Positions 1 to 9,243 of a DNA stretch of 64,000 nucleotides are shown in pieces. The stretch is from Shewanella loihica PV-4. GTDB lineage: Bacteria; Pseudomonadota; Gammaproteobacteria; Enterobacterales; Shewanellaceae. How positions within the stretch are numbered: the first letter of the stretch is position 1; the number at the start of each line of letters is the position of its first letter. The stretch covers positions 3,968,001-4,032,000 of the forward strand of contig NC_009092.1 in NCBI RefSeq assembly GCF_000016065.1. The letters are read 5' to 3'. The position numbers and the translations under genes were made by a program. The notes below the pieces were generated by a model that was not told where the DNA came from, made no database searches, and saw only the letters and a list, made by a program, of their open reading frames with translations.

Positions 1-1211
1 GTATGTATCTTGGCCTTCACCGGAATATCACGGCCATGTATGGTGAGCGACTCGGCGCCATCCACCAGCAGGCGTCCCGGCGTCCCCAAGGCCTGGAAAC
101 CACAGATGATCACATCCGACTGGGGATTGGCCAGGTTATGCTCCAGATGGCTGCGGATCCGGCCGCCATTGCACATGCCGCTACCGGCGATGATGATCAA
201 GCCCTGATGGATCTCGTTAAGCTCCATCGACTCTTGGGTGCTGTCGATGAAATCCACGTTCGAGAGCAGCGGATGCTTGCCCGGCGACAGACGGGTGAAG
301 CGCTTAAAGTCCTCATCCATCAGCTGATAGTTGGCCACATAAATCTGGGTCGCCTTGATCGCCATGGGGCTGTCGAGACAGATACGCCAGTTGGACAGCG
401 CCCACTCCTTGGCATAGAGGTGAAACAGATAGAGCAGCTCCTGAGCCCGCCCGACGGAGAATGCCGGCAGAAGAATATTGCCGCGGCTCTCCTTAATCGT
501 CTTGGCGAAGATAGCCTTAAGCTCCGCCAGGGTGTCGTCCCAGCTTCGGTGTAGCCTGTCACCATAGGTGCTCTCCATCAACACCAGATCGGCGTCATCG
601 ATCAGCGTAGGATCATCCAGAATCGGCATGCCCGCCCGCCCCAGATCGCCGCTAAACACCAGCTTCTTGCGCTCGCTTCCCTCCCCCAGCCACAACTCGA
701 CCACGGCCGAGCCTAGAATATGCCCGGCATCGCTTAGACAAGCCGTCAACTGAGGCACCACCTTCACCGACTGACCATAATCCAGGGCGACAAACTGCTT
801 GATCACCAGCGCCACATCTTCCTCGTCGAACAGGGGCTCCAGCGGCGGCAGATCCATCTTCACCCGCTTCTTGTTGAGGCGCTCCACATCGCGTACCTGC
901 AGCATGGCGGCATCCCTGAGCATCACCTCACACAGCTCAACCGTCGCCTTATGGGTGTAGATGGGGCCGGTAAAGCCAGACTTGACCAGCAGAGGGAGAC
1001 GCCCCGAGTGATCGATATGGGCATGGCTCAGCACTACGGCATGGATTTCTGTAGGTTCGAAGAGGAAGGGCTCGTGATTGCGCAGGGCATCGAGCTTACC
1101 CCCCTGGATTAGGCCGCAATCGAGCAGCACCTGACGACCCGAAATATCGAGAAGATGACAGGAGCCCGTCACCTCCTGAGCCGCACCGAGAAAAGAGAGC
1201 GTCATCTGCAT
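1..1211 (-). CDS. MBL-fold beta-CASP RNA hydrolase (3' part cut by window edge)
   Basis: Reading the minus strand from an ATG at 1211 gives an open frame of about 403 codons running off the left edge, so the C-terminus is missing. The N-terminus (MQMTLSFLGAAQEVTGSCH) and the metal motif HAHIDHSG at residues 63-70 identify a metallo-beta-lactamase fold. Further on are SDAGHILGSA, FSGDLG and, near the edge, the GSGMCNGGRI stretch of beta-CASP proteins. Known relatives are CPSF73/YSH1-like RNA exonucleases of bacteria. Substrate and role here are not visible. The SD (AAAGGAC, 8 nt before ATG) lies inside a tandem repeat. Family call firm; function inferred. Confidence 0.9.
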   Translation of the reverse strand, partial: MQMTLSFLGAAQEVTGSCHLLDISGRQVLLDCGLIQGGKLDALRNHEPFLFEPTEIHAVVLSHAHIDHSGRLPLLVKSGFTGPIYTHKATVELCEVMLRDAAMLQVRDVERLNKKRVKMDLPPLEPLFDEEDVALVIKQFVALDYGQSVKVVPQLTACLSDAGHILGSAVVELWLGEGSERKKLVFSGDLGRAGMPILDDPTLIDDADLVLMESTYGDRLHRSWDDTLAELKAIFAKTIKESRGNILLPAFSVGRAQELLYLFHLYAKEWALSNWRICLDSPMAIKATQIYVANYQLMDEDFKRFTRLSPGKHPLLSNVDFIDSTQESMELNEIHQGLIIIAGSGMCNGGRIRSHLEHNLANPQSDVIICGFQALGTPGRLLVDGAESLTIHGRDIPVKAKIH

Positions 1212-1277
1212 AACAATGTCCTTTGAATAACAATGCCATTTGAATACCAAGATCCTTTGAGTAACAAGGCCTTAGAG
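1210..1277. repeat. 17-bp tandem repeat, 4 units, at a gene start
   Basis: Four imperfect 17-bp units (1210-1226, 1227-1243, 1244-1260, 1261-1277), typified by ATAACAATGTCCTTTGA. The array covers the start codon and ribosome-binding site of the minus-strand MBL gene. Read on that strand, units carry an AAAGGA-like SD followed by a TTGTTAT-like spacer. Confidence 0.8.
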
Positions 1278-1513
1278 TGCCCGTAAGCGGCAAGGCAAAG
1301 AGAATACCTGGCCCAAACGAGCCTGAAAGAAATGATTCAGCTTATGGTTAAAAGATAGTCTTTTTAGTAGCTTCCAACCAGTTGTCTCAAAGAGAATCAC
1401 AAACCCAGAAGCGATAAATCTGGTTCTGCCCACACCAAAAAGGCTAATGAGCCTGACTAGGAGTAGACGCGAATATTCTCATTCCTTAGTCTTATTTTCT
1501 TGTGTCTTTATCA

Positions 1514-1542
1514 TTGACCAATACACAACAAGCAAATAACAT
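1514..1542 (+). promoter_or_regulatory. candidate sigma-70 promoter of the W-repeat lipoprotein gene
   Basis: TTGACC (1514-1519), a 17-nt spacer and TAACAT (1537-1542) fit a sigma-70 promoter about 130 nt upstream of the lipoprotein start. The surrounding 1278-1672 stretch is AT-rich and shows no gene. Pattern match only. Confidence 0.4.
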
Positions 1543-1672
1543 ATCGACAACAAATCTTATTGATGTACAAAGACTTAATTAAGTAAAAACGAATCTAATA
1601 CGAGATAAGATAGGGGGATGCACTCAGGCATTTCCCAAAATAACAACAAACAGAAAGTTAGGGACATTCGCT

Positions 1673-4324
1673 ATGCTTAAGGGATTAATGCGTATAGGCT
1701 GCTTGCTTATACTCGCCTCGCAACTCAGCGCCTGTGGCGGTGGAAGCGGCTCATCAGAAACAGATAAAACCGCGGTCAAACTCAACCAAACACTCAGCTT
1801 TAGTCAAGGTGGCACCATAGAGAAAACCTTCGGTGATGAGGCTTTTAGCAACTCGCTTCAAGGTTTTTTAGGAACTGGAGCCATAAGTTATACCAGCTCT
1901 AACCCAGAAGTCGTCACCGTCTCCAATGATGGTTTGGTCGCGATATTAACCGCGGGTTCCAGCACTATTACCGCTCATATCGCCGAAGATGCCAAGTACC
2001 TGGCAGCCTCCGCCGCCTATCAAGTCAATGTCGCCAAGGCGGAGAGAGCAATCGCCTTTGAGAACACAGGCACAGTGGCGCTCTTTATCGATCAAACTTA
2101 TCTCAATCCCGTCAATGTCGATGTTGCTAACGTCACCTTTAGCAGCCAAGATCCTGCCGTGGCCTCGGTGGATACCAGTGGACAGGTGACGGCGCATACG
2201 CCAGGCGAGGCGCAGATCTTTGCCGAGATCGCCGAAACCGCTAACTACCTAAAAGCCAGCAGCAGCTTCTTTGCTTCTGTCGCGCCAAAGTCGCTAACAC
2301 TCAAGTTGCTGATAGGAACCGATGACACAAAAGTATTTACTGATGTAGATACTCCTCTGCAACTAGCCAGAACCACTCAGGCCGACTGTGATTTTAACAA
2401 TCTCAGCAACTGCGATAACGGGCTGGTCGACAAGCTATCCACACAGCCGCTAAAAGACAGCAGCTTAACAACGACGAGTGATGCCTACTATAACCTCTTC
2501 CACGGCCAACATACTGGTCAGGCAACCTATGTCGCCAACAATACCCCTTCTGGCCGCTCTTCAGGCAAGGTCGTTTCTTTCGATGGCTATCTCTGGCTCA
2601 TCGGTGGCAATGACTATACCGGCAATGATGCCAGTATCTGGCGATCGAGCGATGGCAACATCTGGCAAAAAGTGGTTGATGAGGCTCCTTTTGGCGTGCG
2701 TCCTCCTGTGGCTGTCATTACATTTGCAGACCATATCTGGCTCATAGGAAACCGACGTGACACTACGCTTAACGACGTATGGCGCTCAGCAGATGGCATC
2801 AATTGGACACAGGTAAATGCCGATATTGGCTTTGGCGAACGCAACAACTATTCGGTGACGACTTTCAAAAACAAGATGTGGATATATGGCGGCTTTGATT
2901 TGCAGACTCGCGAGCATGTCAAAGAGATCTACTCCTCTACCGATGGCATCACCTGGAACCTGGAATCGTCAGACTCGACAGCAACCCAGAGAGTAAGCAC
3001 CGCCTTTGCTGAATTTAATGGCAAGCTGTGGCAATTTAGCGGCAGAAACGATACCGGGAGAGTCGCCGACATATGGAACTCAGATGACGGCATTCATTGG
3101 ACATTGGTGACAGACACACCAGAATTCTCGGCTAGAGAAAAGCATGAAGTTAGGCAAGTCGGTAATCAACTAATTTTGCTGGGCGGTTATATTGATCAGC
3201 TCGATCCGAATCGCTCTCAGAATCCAAACGATGTATGGACCTCCACCGACGGCGCCTCTTGGACGTTAGCAACAGATGACGCTAACTTCGGTGTACAATC
3301 GCCATACATGGTCGATAGGATACGCTTGTACTTCACCACCGCGGTACATAATGATGTCCTGGTCGTTATCGGCGGCAAAAGTGATAATGGCGTCTTACTC
3401 AACGACAACTGGCAAACGACAGACGGCAAGCATTGGCTGCCGCTCAACAATCAGTTGCCATCCATGAAGGATATTCAGGCAGTCAGTCACCTGGGAGAGA
3501 TACAACTGCTTTCTGGCACCAACGAAGATTTCGAGAAAGTAAATACTCGTTGGCACTCTGCTGACGGTTTCAGCTGGAAATTAGATGATTCCACTACGCT
3601 TCCCTTTCCGACGGACAGCAAACTACTTACTTTTTCTGGTAAAATTTGGGCCTTGCACGCAAGTGGTAGCTACTCATCACTCGATGGTAAATCCTGGACT
3701 CAAGAGGCGCTCACCGGGCCAAATGTTGGCACGCAAAACGGTCAATACTCAGTCTATCCATTCGACAATAAATTATGGGCTATCGACACACAAAACGGCG
3801 TCGTATATCGCTCAGAAGATGGCATCAACTGGACAGATGTAGGCAATAATAATTTCCCCGCACGCGCCGTAACCCAAATCAGCAGCTTTGGCGGAAAACT
3901 ATGGGTGGTAGCGGGTCATGAAACCCTATCTCGAACGACTCAACTCAGTGATATCTGGTCAACCACAGATGGTATCACCTGGACAAAACAGGCAGATACC
4001 ACTGAGTTCGGCGCGAGACATATACACCAGCTCGTCGAGTTTGACGGTAAATTGTGGGCCTTTGGCGGATATGGCGCTAACCAAACCTTAACCGATCTCT
4101 GGTATTCCCAAGATGGCACCAACTGGACCAAGGCCATGGATAATTTCTCCTTCGATGCTAAGCGTGGTTATCGCGCCATGGTTCACGGCGGTCAACTCTT
4201 CGTTTTGGGTGGGATAATGCCCTATCCCTTAGATGCCACCAATCAAACCACCGCCAACCAAGTCTGGATGACGACTAACGGCACTGAATGGCGCCGAGCG
4301 TTACAGCAAACGCTGAGTTTCTAA
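1673..4324 (+). CDS. large lipoprotein with Ig-like (Big_2-type) and twelve W-repeat modules
   Basis: 883 residues. The N-terminus is a lipoprotein signal with lipobox LSAC followed by a GGGSGSS linker, so the protein is probably anchored in the outer membrane. Residues about 35-205 look like two bacterial Ig-like repeats (ISYTSSNPEVVTVSNDG, VTFSSQDPAVASVDTSGQV). From about residue 270 to the end there are twelve copies of a [WY]-x-[ST]-x-[DN]-G-x-x-W motif (e.g. WRSADGINW, WSTTDGITW), each preceded by a W-x-x-GG/IGG beta-strand pattern. This resembles a kelch or BNR-like beta-propeller. No catalytic motif seen. Inferred role: cell-surface binding or adhesion. A terminator follows, and the gene stands alone. 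Confidence 0.85.
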   Translation: MLKGLMRIGCLLILASQLSACGGGSGSSETDKTAVKLNQTLSFSQGGTIEKTFGDEAFSNSLQGFLGTGAISYTSSNPEVVTVSNDGLVAILTAGSSTITAHIAEDAKYLAASAAYQVNVAKAERAIAFENTGTVALFIDQTYLNPVNVDVANVTFSSQDPAVASVDTSGQVTAHTPGEAQIFAEIAETANYLKASSSFFASVAPKSLTLKLLIGTDDTKVFTDVDTPLQLARTTQADCDFNNLSNCDNGLVDKLSTQPLKDSSLTTTSDAYYNLFHGQHTGQATYVANNTPSGRSSGKVVSFDGYLWLIGGNDYTGNDASIWRSSDGNIWQKVVDEAPFGVRPPVAVITFADHIWLIGNRRDTTLNDVWRSADGINWTQVNADIGFGERNNYSVTTFKNKMWIYGGFDLQTREHVKEIYSSTDGITWNLESSDSTATQRVSTAFAEFNGKLWQFSGRNDTGRVADIWNSDDGIHWTLVTDTPEFSAREKHEVRQVGNQLILLGGYIDQLDPNRSQNPNDVWTSTDGASWTLATDDANFGVQSPYMVDRIRLYFTTAVHNDVLVVIGGKSDNGVLLNDNWQTTDGKHWLPLNNQLPSMKDIQAVSHLGEIQLLSGTNEDFEKVNTRWHSADGFSWKLDDSTTLPFPTDSKLLTFSGKIWALHASGSYSSLDGKSWTQEALTGPNVGTQNGQYSVYPFDNKLWAIDTQNGVVYRSEDGINWTDVGNNNFPARAVTQISSFGGKLWVVAGHETLSRTTQLSDIWSTTDGITWTKQADTTEFGARHIHQLVEFDGKLWAFGGYGANQTLTDLWYSQDGTNWTKAMDNFSFDAKRGYRAMVHGGQLFVLGGIMPYPLDATNQTTANQVWMTTNGTEWRRALQQTLSF

Positions 4325-4353
4325 GCCCGAGCGGCTAACGGCAAGAACGAAAA

Positions 4354-4388
4354 GGCTCGATGAGATAACCACTCATCGGGTCTTTTTT
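4354..4388 (+). terminator. rho-independent terminator
   Basis: Stem CGATGAG (4358-4364) / CTCATCG (4372-4378) followed by a T-rich tract. It lies just after the lipoprotein gene. The remaining gap to 4574 shows no gene. Confidence 0.8.
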
Positions 4389-4574
4389 GTTTTCAGCCTA
4401 TGCCATCGCGCCAATCAAGTAAGCTTTTGCGTTAAAGCAAACCGAAAAGAAAAGCAAAAAATAGCCCTAAACCTGCCGCTGATTAAAAAAACAACAAACC
4501 AGCGAAAGACAGGGATGAAATCTTTAGGTTATAGTTAGTTAAACGGATGGCACACGCGCTTTTCAGGATCCCCT

Positions 4575-6506
4575 ATGAAGCCCTATCAAGACGCTCTCTC
4601 ATTGCTGGAGCAAGACCCACTCTTCAGCCAGACTCAGGTCAACACGGCCCAGCTTGCGGTGCCGGATGAGATGTTTAACGGCTGGCAGCAAACCTTAGAT
4701 CTCCTATCGGAAATCGTCGACACCCCGGCCATCCTGATCATGCGGGTGACGGAAAGAGATATCTCTGTCTTCACCACCAGCCATCATCCAGACAATCCCT
4801 ATAAACGCCATGACACAGAGAGTCTGGGCCATGGTCTCTACTGCGAGACGGTTATCAAGCGCCAAGCCGAGCTGGTCGTGCCCAACGCCTTAAAAGATAA
4901 GGAGTGGGATCGCAATCCCGATATCAAATTGGGGATGATCGCCTACTGCGGCCTGCCGCTCACCTGGCCCAACGGCCAGCCCTTCGGCACCCTGTGTATG
5001 CTGGATAACAAGGAGAGGGACTACGGCCGCACCTTTCGCCATCTGCTGGCGCGGTTTCAAAACGCCATCAATGCCAATCTCGCCAGCCTGTATCAAAGCG
5101 CCAAACTCTTCCATCTCAACCAAGTTTTAGAGACCAAGGTGCAGCAACGTACCCTGGAACTCACCAGTCTCAACAAGAAGCTATTGAGCGAGATCGAACA
5201 ACGTACCGTTATCGAGAATTCACTGCAATTTCATAAGGATCACGACCCATTGACCGGCCTTGCCAATCGGCTGGGTTTCGTAAATCAGCTCTCCCAGCAA
5301 CTCAGCCAACCCGATGAGCTGTCTACCTATGTGATCTATTTTGGCCTGCGTAACTTCAAGTCGATCAACGAGAGCTATGGTTACGTGGTCGGCGACAAGG
5401 TGCTGCAGCTCTTTAGCCAGCGCATCAAGCGCATCCTGGATAAGGATACTCTGTTTGCCCGCATCGCCGGCGCCGAGTTTGTCATCGCCCACAGGGGCAA
5501 GAATCCCCTGGAGCTTCCCCTGATCGACAGCATAATACAGACCGCCAATATTCCCTTCGCCCTGGCAGAGTTCAGCATCAATATTCCCTGCTGCATAGGG
5601 GTTGCTGTCGCACCGACGGACGCCCAGGAGGCCTCTGAGTTGATGCAGAAAGCCGGCGCCGCCATGAGCATCAGTAAGGCCGAGGCCACACCCTACAGCT
5701 TCTTCAACAAGCACACTCAGACCAATATCGAGCGCCGCTGCCTATTGGAGTCACACCTGGTGGACGCCCTCAAACATCAGGAACTGAGCCTACATTATCA
5801 GCCGCTGTTTAGCCTGCAACACAAGCGGGTTATCGGTGCCGAGGCCCTGCTCCGCTGGCACAGCCCGCAGCTCGGCGATGTACCCCCGGATCAATTTATT
5901 AGCCTAGCCGAGCACAATGGTCAGATCATCGCCATAGGTAACTTCGTGCTGCATACCGCTATAGAACAGGCCGCCAAGTGGCGTAGCCAAGATCCCAGCA
6001 GGCCGTTTAGGGTGGCAATCAACATCTCGCCGCTACAGTTTCGCGATACCGATTTTGCCGACTATATTGCCAACCTCTTGAGTCTCTACCGCCTGCCGGC
6101 CTCCTCCCTGGAACTGGAGATCACCGAAGGCGTACTGCTGCAAGATGAGCAGCTGGCGCAGCATATCATTGGCCAGTTGCAGGCCCTGGGGGTAAGGATC
6201 TCCCTCGACGATTTCGGCACCGGCTACTCCTCCCTTAGTTACCTGCAAAAATACTCCTTCGACACCCTGAAGATAGATCGCTGCTTCATCACGAATCTGG
6301 AGAAGAACGAGCAGGACAGGGAGCTGACCCGGGCCATCATCGCCATGGGCAAGAAGCTGACACTCAATGTGATCGCCGAAGGAGTGGAGACCCAGGCGCA
6401 GGATGCCTTTATCCGCCAGGAGGAGTGCGACTTCGGACAGGGTTATCTGTATGGCAGGCCTGTGGATGCGCAGACCTTCGAACGCGACTATCTGAGCTCA
6501 GACTAA
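4575..6506 (+). CDS. GAF - degenerate GGDEF - EAL protein (probable c-di-GMP phosphodiesterase)
   Basis: 643 residues, cytosolic. An N-terminal GAF sensor domain (about 25-175) is followed by a coiled coil (about 180-215, LNQVLETKVQQRTLELTSL), a GGDEF domain (about 220-380) and an EAL domain (about 390-640). The GGDEF signature reads AGAEF, so cyclase activity is probably lost. The EAL domain keeps EALLRW, INISPLQF, LEITEG, DDFGTGYSS, KIDRCF, IAEGVET and the GQGYLYGRP end, so hydrolysis of c-di-GMP is likely. Monocistronic between non-coding gaps. The degenerate GGDEF may bind GTP allosterically, as known for other family members. Confidence 0.92.
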   Translation: MKPYQDALSLLEQDPLFSQTQVNTAQLAVPDEMFNGWQQTLDLLSEIVDTPAILIMRVTERDISVFTTSHHPDNPYKRHDTESLGHGLYCETVIKRQAELVVPNALKDKEWDRNPDIKLGMIAYCGLPLTWPNGQPFGTLCMLDNKERDYGRTFRHLLARFQNAINANLASLYQSAKLFHLNQVLETKVQQRTLELTSLNKKLLSEIEQRTVIENSLQFHKDHDPLTGLANRLGFVNQLSQQLSQPDELSTYVIYFGLRNFKSINESYGYVVGDKVLQLFSQRIKRILDKDTLFARIAGAEFVIAHRGKNPLELPLIDSIIQTANIPFALAEFSINIPCCIGVAVAPTDAQEASELMQKAGAAMSISKAEATPYSFFNKHTQTNIERRCLLESHLVDALKHQELSLHYQPLFSLQHKRVIGAEALLRWHSPQLGDVPPDQFISLAEHNGQIIAIGNFVLHTAIEQAAKWRSQDPSRPFRVAINISPLQFRDTDFADYIANLLSLYRLPASSLELEITEGVLLQDEQLAQHIIGQLQALGVRISLDDFGTGYSSLSYLQKYSFDTLKIDRCFITNLEKNEQDRELTRAIIAMGKKLTLNVIAEGVETQAQDAFIRQEECDFGQGYLYGRPVDAQTFERDYLSSD

Positions 6507-6682
6507 ACTCAAGTTAAGCACGGCTGAGACCCACAATTAAGGCCAGACCGAGTCACCCAGCGCCACGAAGCCTGATAAGCGCGAGCCCGCCGACCGACAA
6601 GACAAACATAACAATTTAGCAACAAACAGTTTCACTCGACGCCACGGCTGCTTTATAGTGTAAAAAAATAAAAAGATCGCTT

Positions 6683-7888
6683 ATGAATATTGACCCCATT
6701 GCCGAGCTCTTGGTGCTATTTATCTGCCTGCTCGCCAGTACCTCTACCCTTGCCTGGGGCCTGATGGCCTACCCGCTGCGCATCGCTCCCCGCGCCAGCA
6801 CCTATTTCTCTCTTGCCAACCTATTGATCTTAACGGGAGTGCTCCTCACCACGCTCAGGGACCAGACGCCGAGCTATCTCTACTGGTTGGGGGCAGACAT
6901 GTTGCTATTACTCGGTTTCGTGCTGCTTCGTAGCGGCACCCAACGCCTGTTTCGCCTGTCAAGCAGCATCAAAATAGATCTCGCTTTACTGCTCCTGACG
7001 GGGCTCTCGATGTTAACTCAGCCACCCAGCATAGCAGCCAGCGATACCCTGGGCATCTTCTTCTCCTTCATGGCCGCCAGCACCTTCTTGCTGATGGCCA
7101 AGGACAATCTGGTCGCCCTGGAACACACGGTCAAACGCCCCATCGCCGTGATCCTCTTGAGCCCCATCGCTCTGATGGGGGTCATTTTTGGCCTCAGGGC
7201 GCTGTTGCTGCTCATCGAGCCTGCTCTAAAATCCCACCTGGCCAGCATTCAGAGTGCCGACGCCATCCCCATGTTGTGGCTGTATGTGGTCATGACTCTG
7301 TGGATCAACGTGATCATGATGGGCAACGCCCTCACCCGTCTGGTGCAGAAGATGCGCCAACAGGCAGACAGGGACTATCTCACTGGGCTATGGAACCGGC
7401 GCGCCATGCAGCAGCAACTGGAGCAGCTGCATCAGCGTTGGCTCAGGGATGGACAGGCCTATAGCCTGATCCTGTTCGATCTGGATTTCTTCAAACAGAT
7501 CAATGACAAGTTTGGTCACTCTGCCGGGGACGCCGTGCTCGTTAAGACGGCGCAGCAGATAGGTAAGGTCACCCGCGCCATGGATATCTTCTGCCGCCTC
7601 GGCGGCGAGGAGTTTCTGCTGGTGTTACCCGGCACTGATGGCGAGGTGGCGGAGATCATCGCCCAGAAATTGCAGCAGGCCCTGAGACAATCCAGCCTCA
7701 ACTGGCAGGGCAGCCTGATCCCCATCAGCGCCAGCTTCGGCATAGTCACTACAGCAACAGGCGATACACCGGACAGCCTATTGGCGCTTGCCGACAAGGC
7801 GATGTACCGCGCCAAGGAGACCGGCAGGGATCGCTGCTGCACGGCAGAGCGAAGGCTAGAGCAGGCTCAGGCTACACCATCTCAATAG
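6683..7888 (+). CDS. membrane diguanylate cyclase (multi-TM sensor plus GGDEF)
   Basis: 401 residues. Roughly six or seven hydrophobic segments fill residues 5-220, then a C-terminal GGDEF domain (about 230-390). The active motif is intact (CRLGGEEFLLVLPG), with DLTGLWNRR at the start of the domain. It should make c-di-GMP at the inner membrane in response to an unknown signal. The 3' end overlaps the converging Crp/Fnr gene by 17 bp. No inhibitory-site RxxD is evident before GGEEF. Confidence 0.9.
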   Translation: MNIDPIAELLVLFICLLASTSTLAWGLMAYPLRIAPRASTYFSLANLLILTGVLLTTLRDQTPSYLYWLGADMLLLLGFVLLRSGTQRLFRLSSSIKIDLALLLLTGLSMLTQPPSIAASDTLGIFFSFMAASTFLLMAKDNLVALEHTVKRPIAVILLSPIALMGVIFGLRALLLLIEPALKSHLASIQSADAIPMLWLYVVMTLWINVIMMGNALTRLVQKMRQQADRDYLTGLWNRRAMQQQLEQLHQRWLRDGQAYSLILFDLDFFKQINDKFGHSAGDAVLVKTAQQIGKVTRAMDIFCRLGGEEFLLVLPGTDGEVAEIIAQKLQQALRQSSLNWQGSLIPISASFGIVTTATGDTPDSLLALADKAMYRAKETGRDRCCTAERRLEQAQATPSQ

Positions 7889-8648
7889 CGATCTGCTGAC
7901 AGGGCGCCTTACCCGAGCGAATGAGCGGCTCGCTGGTCTGGATTGCCTGATTGGCAAGGGGCATGTTGGCGCTGGTATAGAGCTTAGCGAGATCTTTGAT
8001 ATCTATGGCGCCACGAGACTCGCCGATGATCCCTTCGGTCACCATCTTCTTCATCAGGCGGGAAAAAGTTTCTGGCTGAATCGACAGGCGCGATGCCAAC
8101 ACACGTTTAGGAATATCCAACTCGACCCGCCCCTGGTTGTCGCCGATCTTCTGCATGTTGCGCAGCAGAAAAAGCAGCAGACGCGACTGGGCATTCTGCA
8201 CAGATAACAGTTCTACCTCATTGATATCCTTGCGTAACCTGACACTCATCTCCGCCATGATGGCGATGCAGGCATCGGGATTGCCCCTGAGCATGGCGAG
8301 GTAACCTTCGCTGTCGAAACTGACCAGGGTGCAGTGGGACACGGCCTGGGCCGACACAGGATAGGAGGCCTGCCTACTAAACATCAGCGCCTCGGCGAAG
8401 GTGCGCCCCTCGCGCACCACCTCTATCACCTTATCCTGCCCCTGCAGGCTGGTGCGATAGAGTTGCAGATGCCCCTGAATTACCAGGTAGAAACGTTTGG
8501 CCAGATCGCCCTGATAGAACAAATTTTCGTGGGCGGCCAGGGTGATCTTGGCGGCTTGCCCCAGCAGGCGACACAGCTCCTCTTCGCCCAGTGCCGAAAA
8601 CAGGTGGTGTTGGTGAATGCAGGCCTTAATCTGTGGATCTGTTATCAT
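7872..8648 (-). CDS. Crp/Fnr-family regulator linked to nitrite reduction (DNR/NnrR-like)
   Basis: 258 residues. N-terminal cyclic-nucleotide-binding-type beta-roll (about 15-130), a long dimer helix, and a Crp-type winged helix (about 160-225, with LASRLSIQPETFSRLMKKM as recognition region). No FNR-type N-terminal cysteine cluster is present, so it is not an Fe-S FNR. Such non-Cys members next to denitrification genes are usually NO or nitrite responsive (DNR/NnrR). That role is inferred from the adjacent nirK locus. SD AAGGAAGG precedes ATG at 8648. A near-FNR palindrome lies about 60 bp upstream, suggesting autoregulation or control by another family member. Confidence 0.85.
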   Translation of the reverse strand: MITDPQIKACIHQHHLFSALGEEELCRLLGQAAKITLAAHENLFYQGDLAKRFYLVIQGHLQLYRTSLQGQDKVIEVVREGRTFAEALMFSRQASYPVSAQAVSHCTLVSFDSEGYLAMLRGNPDACIAIMAEMSVRLRKDINEVELLSVQNAQSRLLLFLLRNMQKIGDNQGRVELDIPKRVLASRLSIQPETFSRLMKKMVTEGIIGESRGAIDIKDLAKLYTSANMPLANQAIQTSEPLIRSGKAPCQQIAIEMV

Positions 8649-8705
8649 CGCGCCTTCCTTAGTCCTGTCGCTCCGTTAATCTAAATCACAACCTGATAAC
8701 AAGTC

Positions 8706-8719
8706 GTGATCTAGATCAT
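8706..8719. promoter_or_regulatory. FNR/DNR-type palindrome upstream of the Crp/Fnr gene
   Basis: GTGATCTAGATCAT contains the perfect 12-bp palindrome TGATCTAGATCA (8707-8718). It matches the FNR consensus TTGAT-N4-ATCAA at 8 of 10 positions. It lies 58-71 bp upstream of the regulator start and downstream of the PCu(A)C gene. Confidence 0.55.
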
Positions 8720-8770
8720 AATGAACAGGTATTAAAGATGAATCAAATTCAAAAAGCGCGTGAAGCTAAA

Positions 8771-9223
8771 TTAGTGGTGCATGCTGTGGTCGTGAGCCTC
8801 TCCCTGAGCCGTGACTTTGGCCATCACCGACAGGGTCTCGCCATCCGCCAGGGTAAGTGTCAACGCCACCTCTTCCCCCAAAGCCGGCACGCCGGTCTTA
8901 AAGTCCGACATCATGCCGTGATAGCCACCGGGCGCCAATTTCACCATGCCATGGGGCGGGATCTGTATCGCCTCCACTCCTTGCATGCGCATCACCTCGT
9001 TCTCCATCAGCGTCTGATGCAGCTCCACCACACCACGAGGACTAGTGATAGCCTTGAGCACCAAGGGCTTGTCGCTGGGGTTATGTAGGGAAAGGTAGAC
9101 GGGCACTACACGAGAGGTGGGCGGCATGCCGCGGATCCAGGCGTCGTGTACCATCAGCTCGCTAGCCTGGGCGACAGCGAACCAGCTACAAAGCAACACA
9201 AATAAGCAGAAACGACCTTTCAT
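8771..9223 (-). CDS. PCu(A)C periplasmic copper chaperone
   Basis: About 150 residues from the ATG at 9223, which has SD AAGGAA five nt upstream. An in-frame ATG at 9241 has no good SD. A signal peptide (MKGRFCLFVLLCSWFAVAQA) targets the periplasm. The copper motif is visible: ELHQTLMENEVMRMQ followed by GGYHGMM, i.e. the His/Met pattern of PCu(A)C (DUF461), and the tail is His-rich (AHDHSMHH). Family members deliver Cu(I) to cuproenzymes together with SCO proteins. The gene follows a SCO gene and nirK, so delivery to NirK or another copper respiratory enzyme is likely (inference). Confidence 0.9.
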   Translation of the reverse strand: MKGRFCLFVLLCSWFAVAQASELMVHDAWIRGMPPTSRVVPVYLSLHNPSDKPLVLKAITSPRGVVELHQTLMENEVMRMQGVEAIQIPPHGMVKLAPGGYHGMMSDFKTGVPALGEEVALTLTLADGETLSVMAKVTAQGEAHDHSMHH

Positions 9224-9243
9224 ATGATTTCCTTTTTTCATGA

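Noticed and set aside
4508..4526. CAGGGATG sequence in the gap before the GAF-GGDEF-EAL gene
   Set aside because: The flanking six bases are not complementary and the 5' box and outer stem are absent, so it is not another copy of the hairpin repeat.
5381..5714. Minus-strand frames inside the GAF-GGDEF-EAL gene
   Set aside because: Shadows of an intact gene with conserved EAL motifs.
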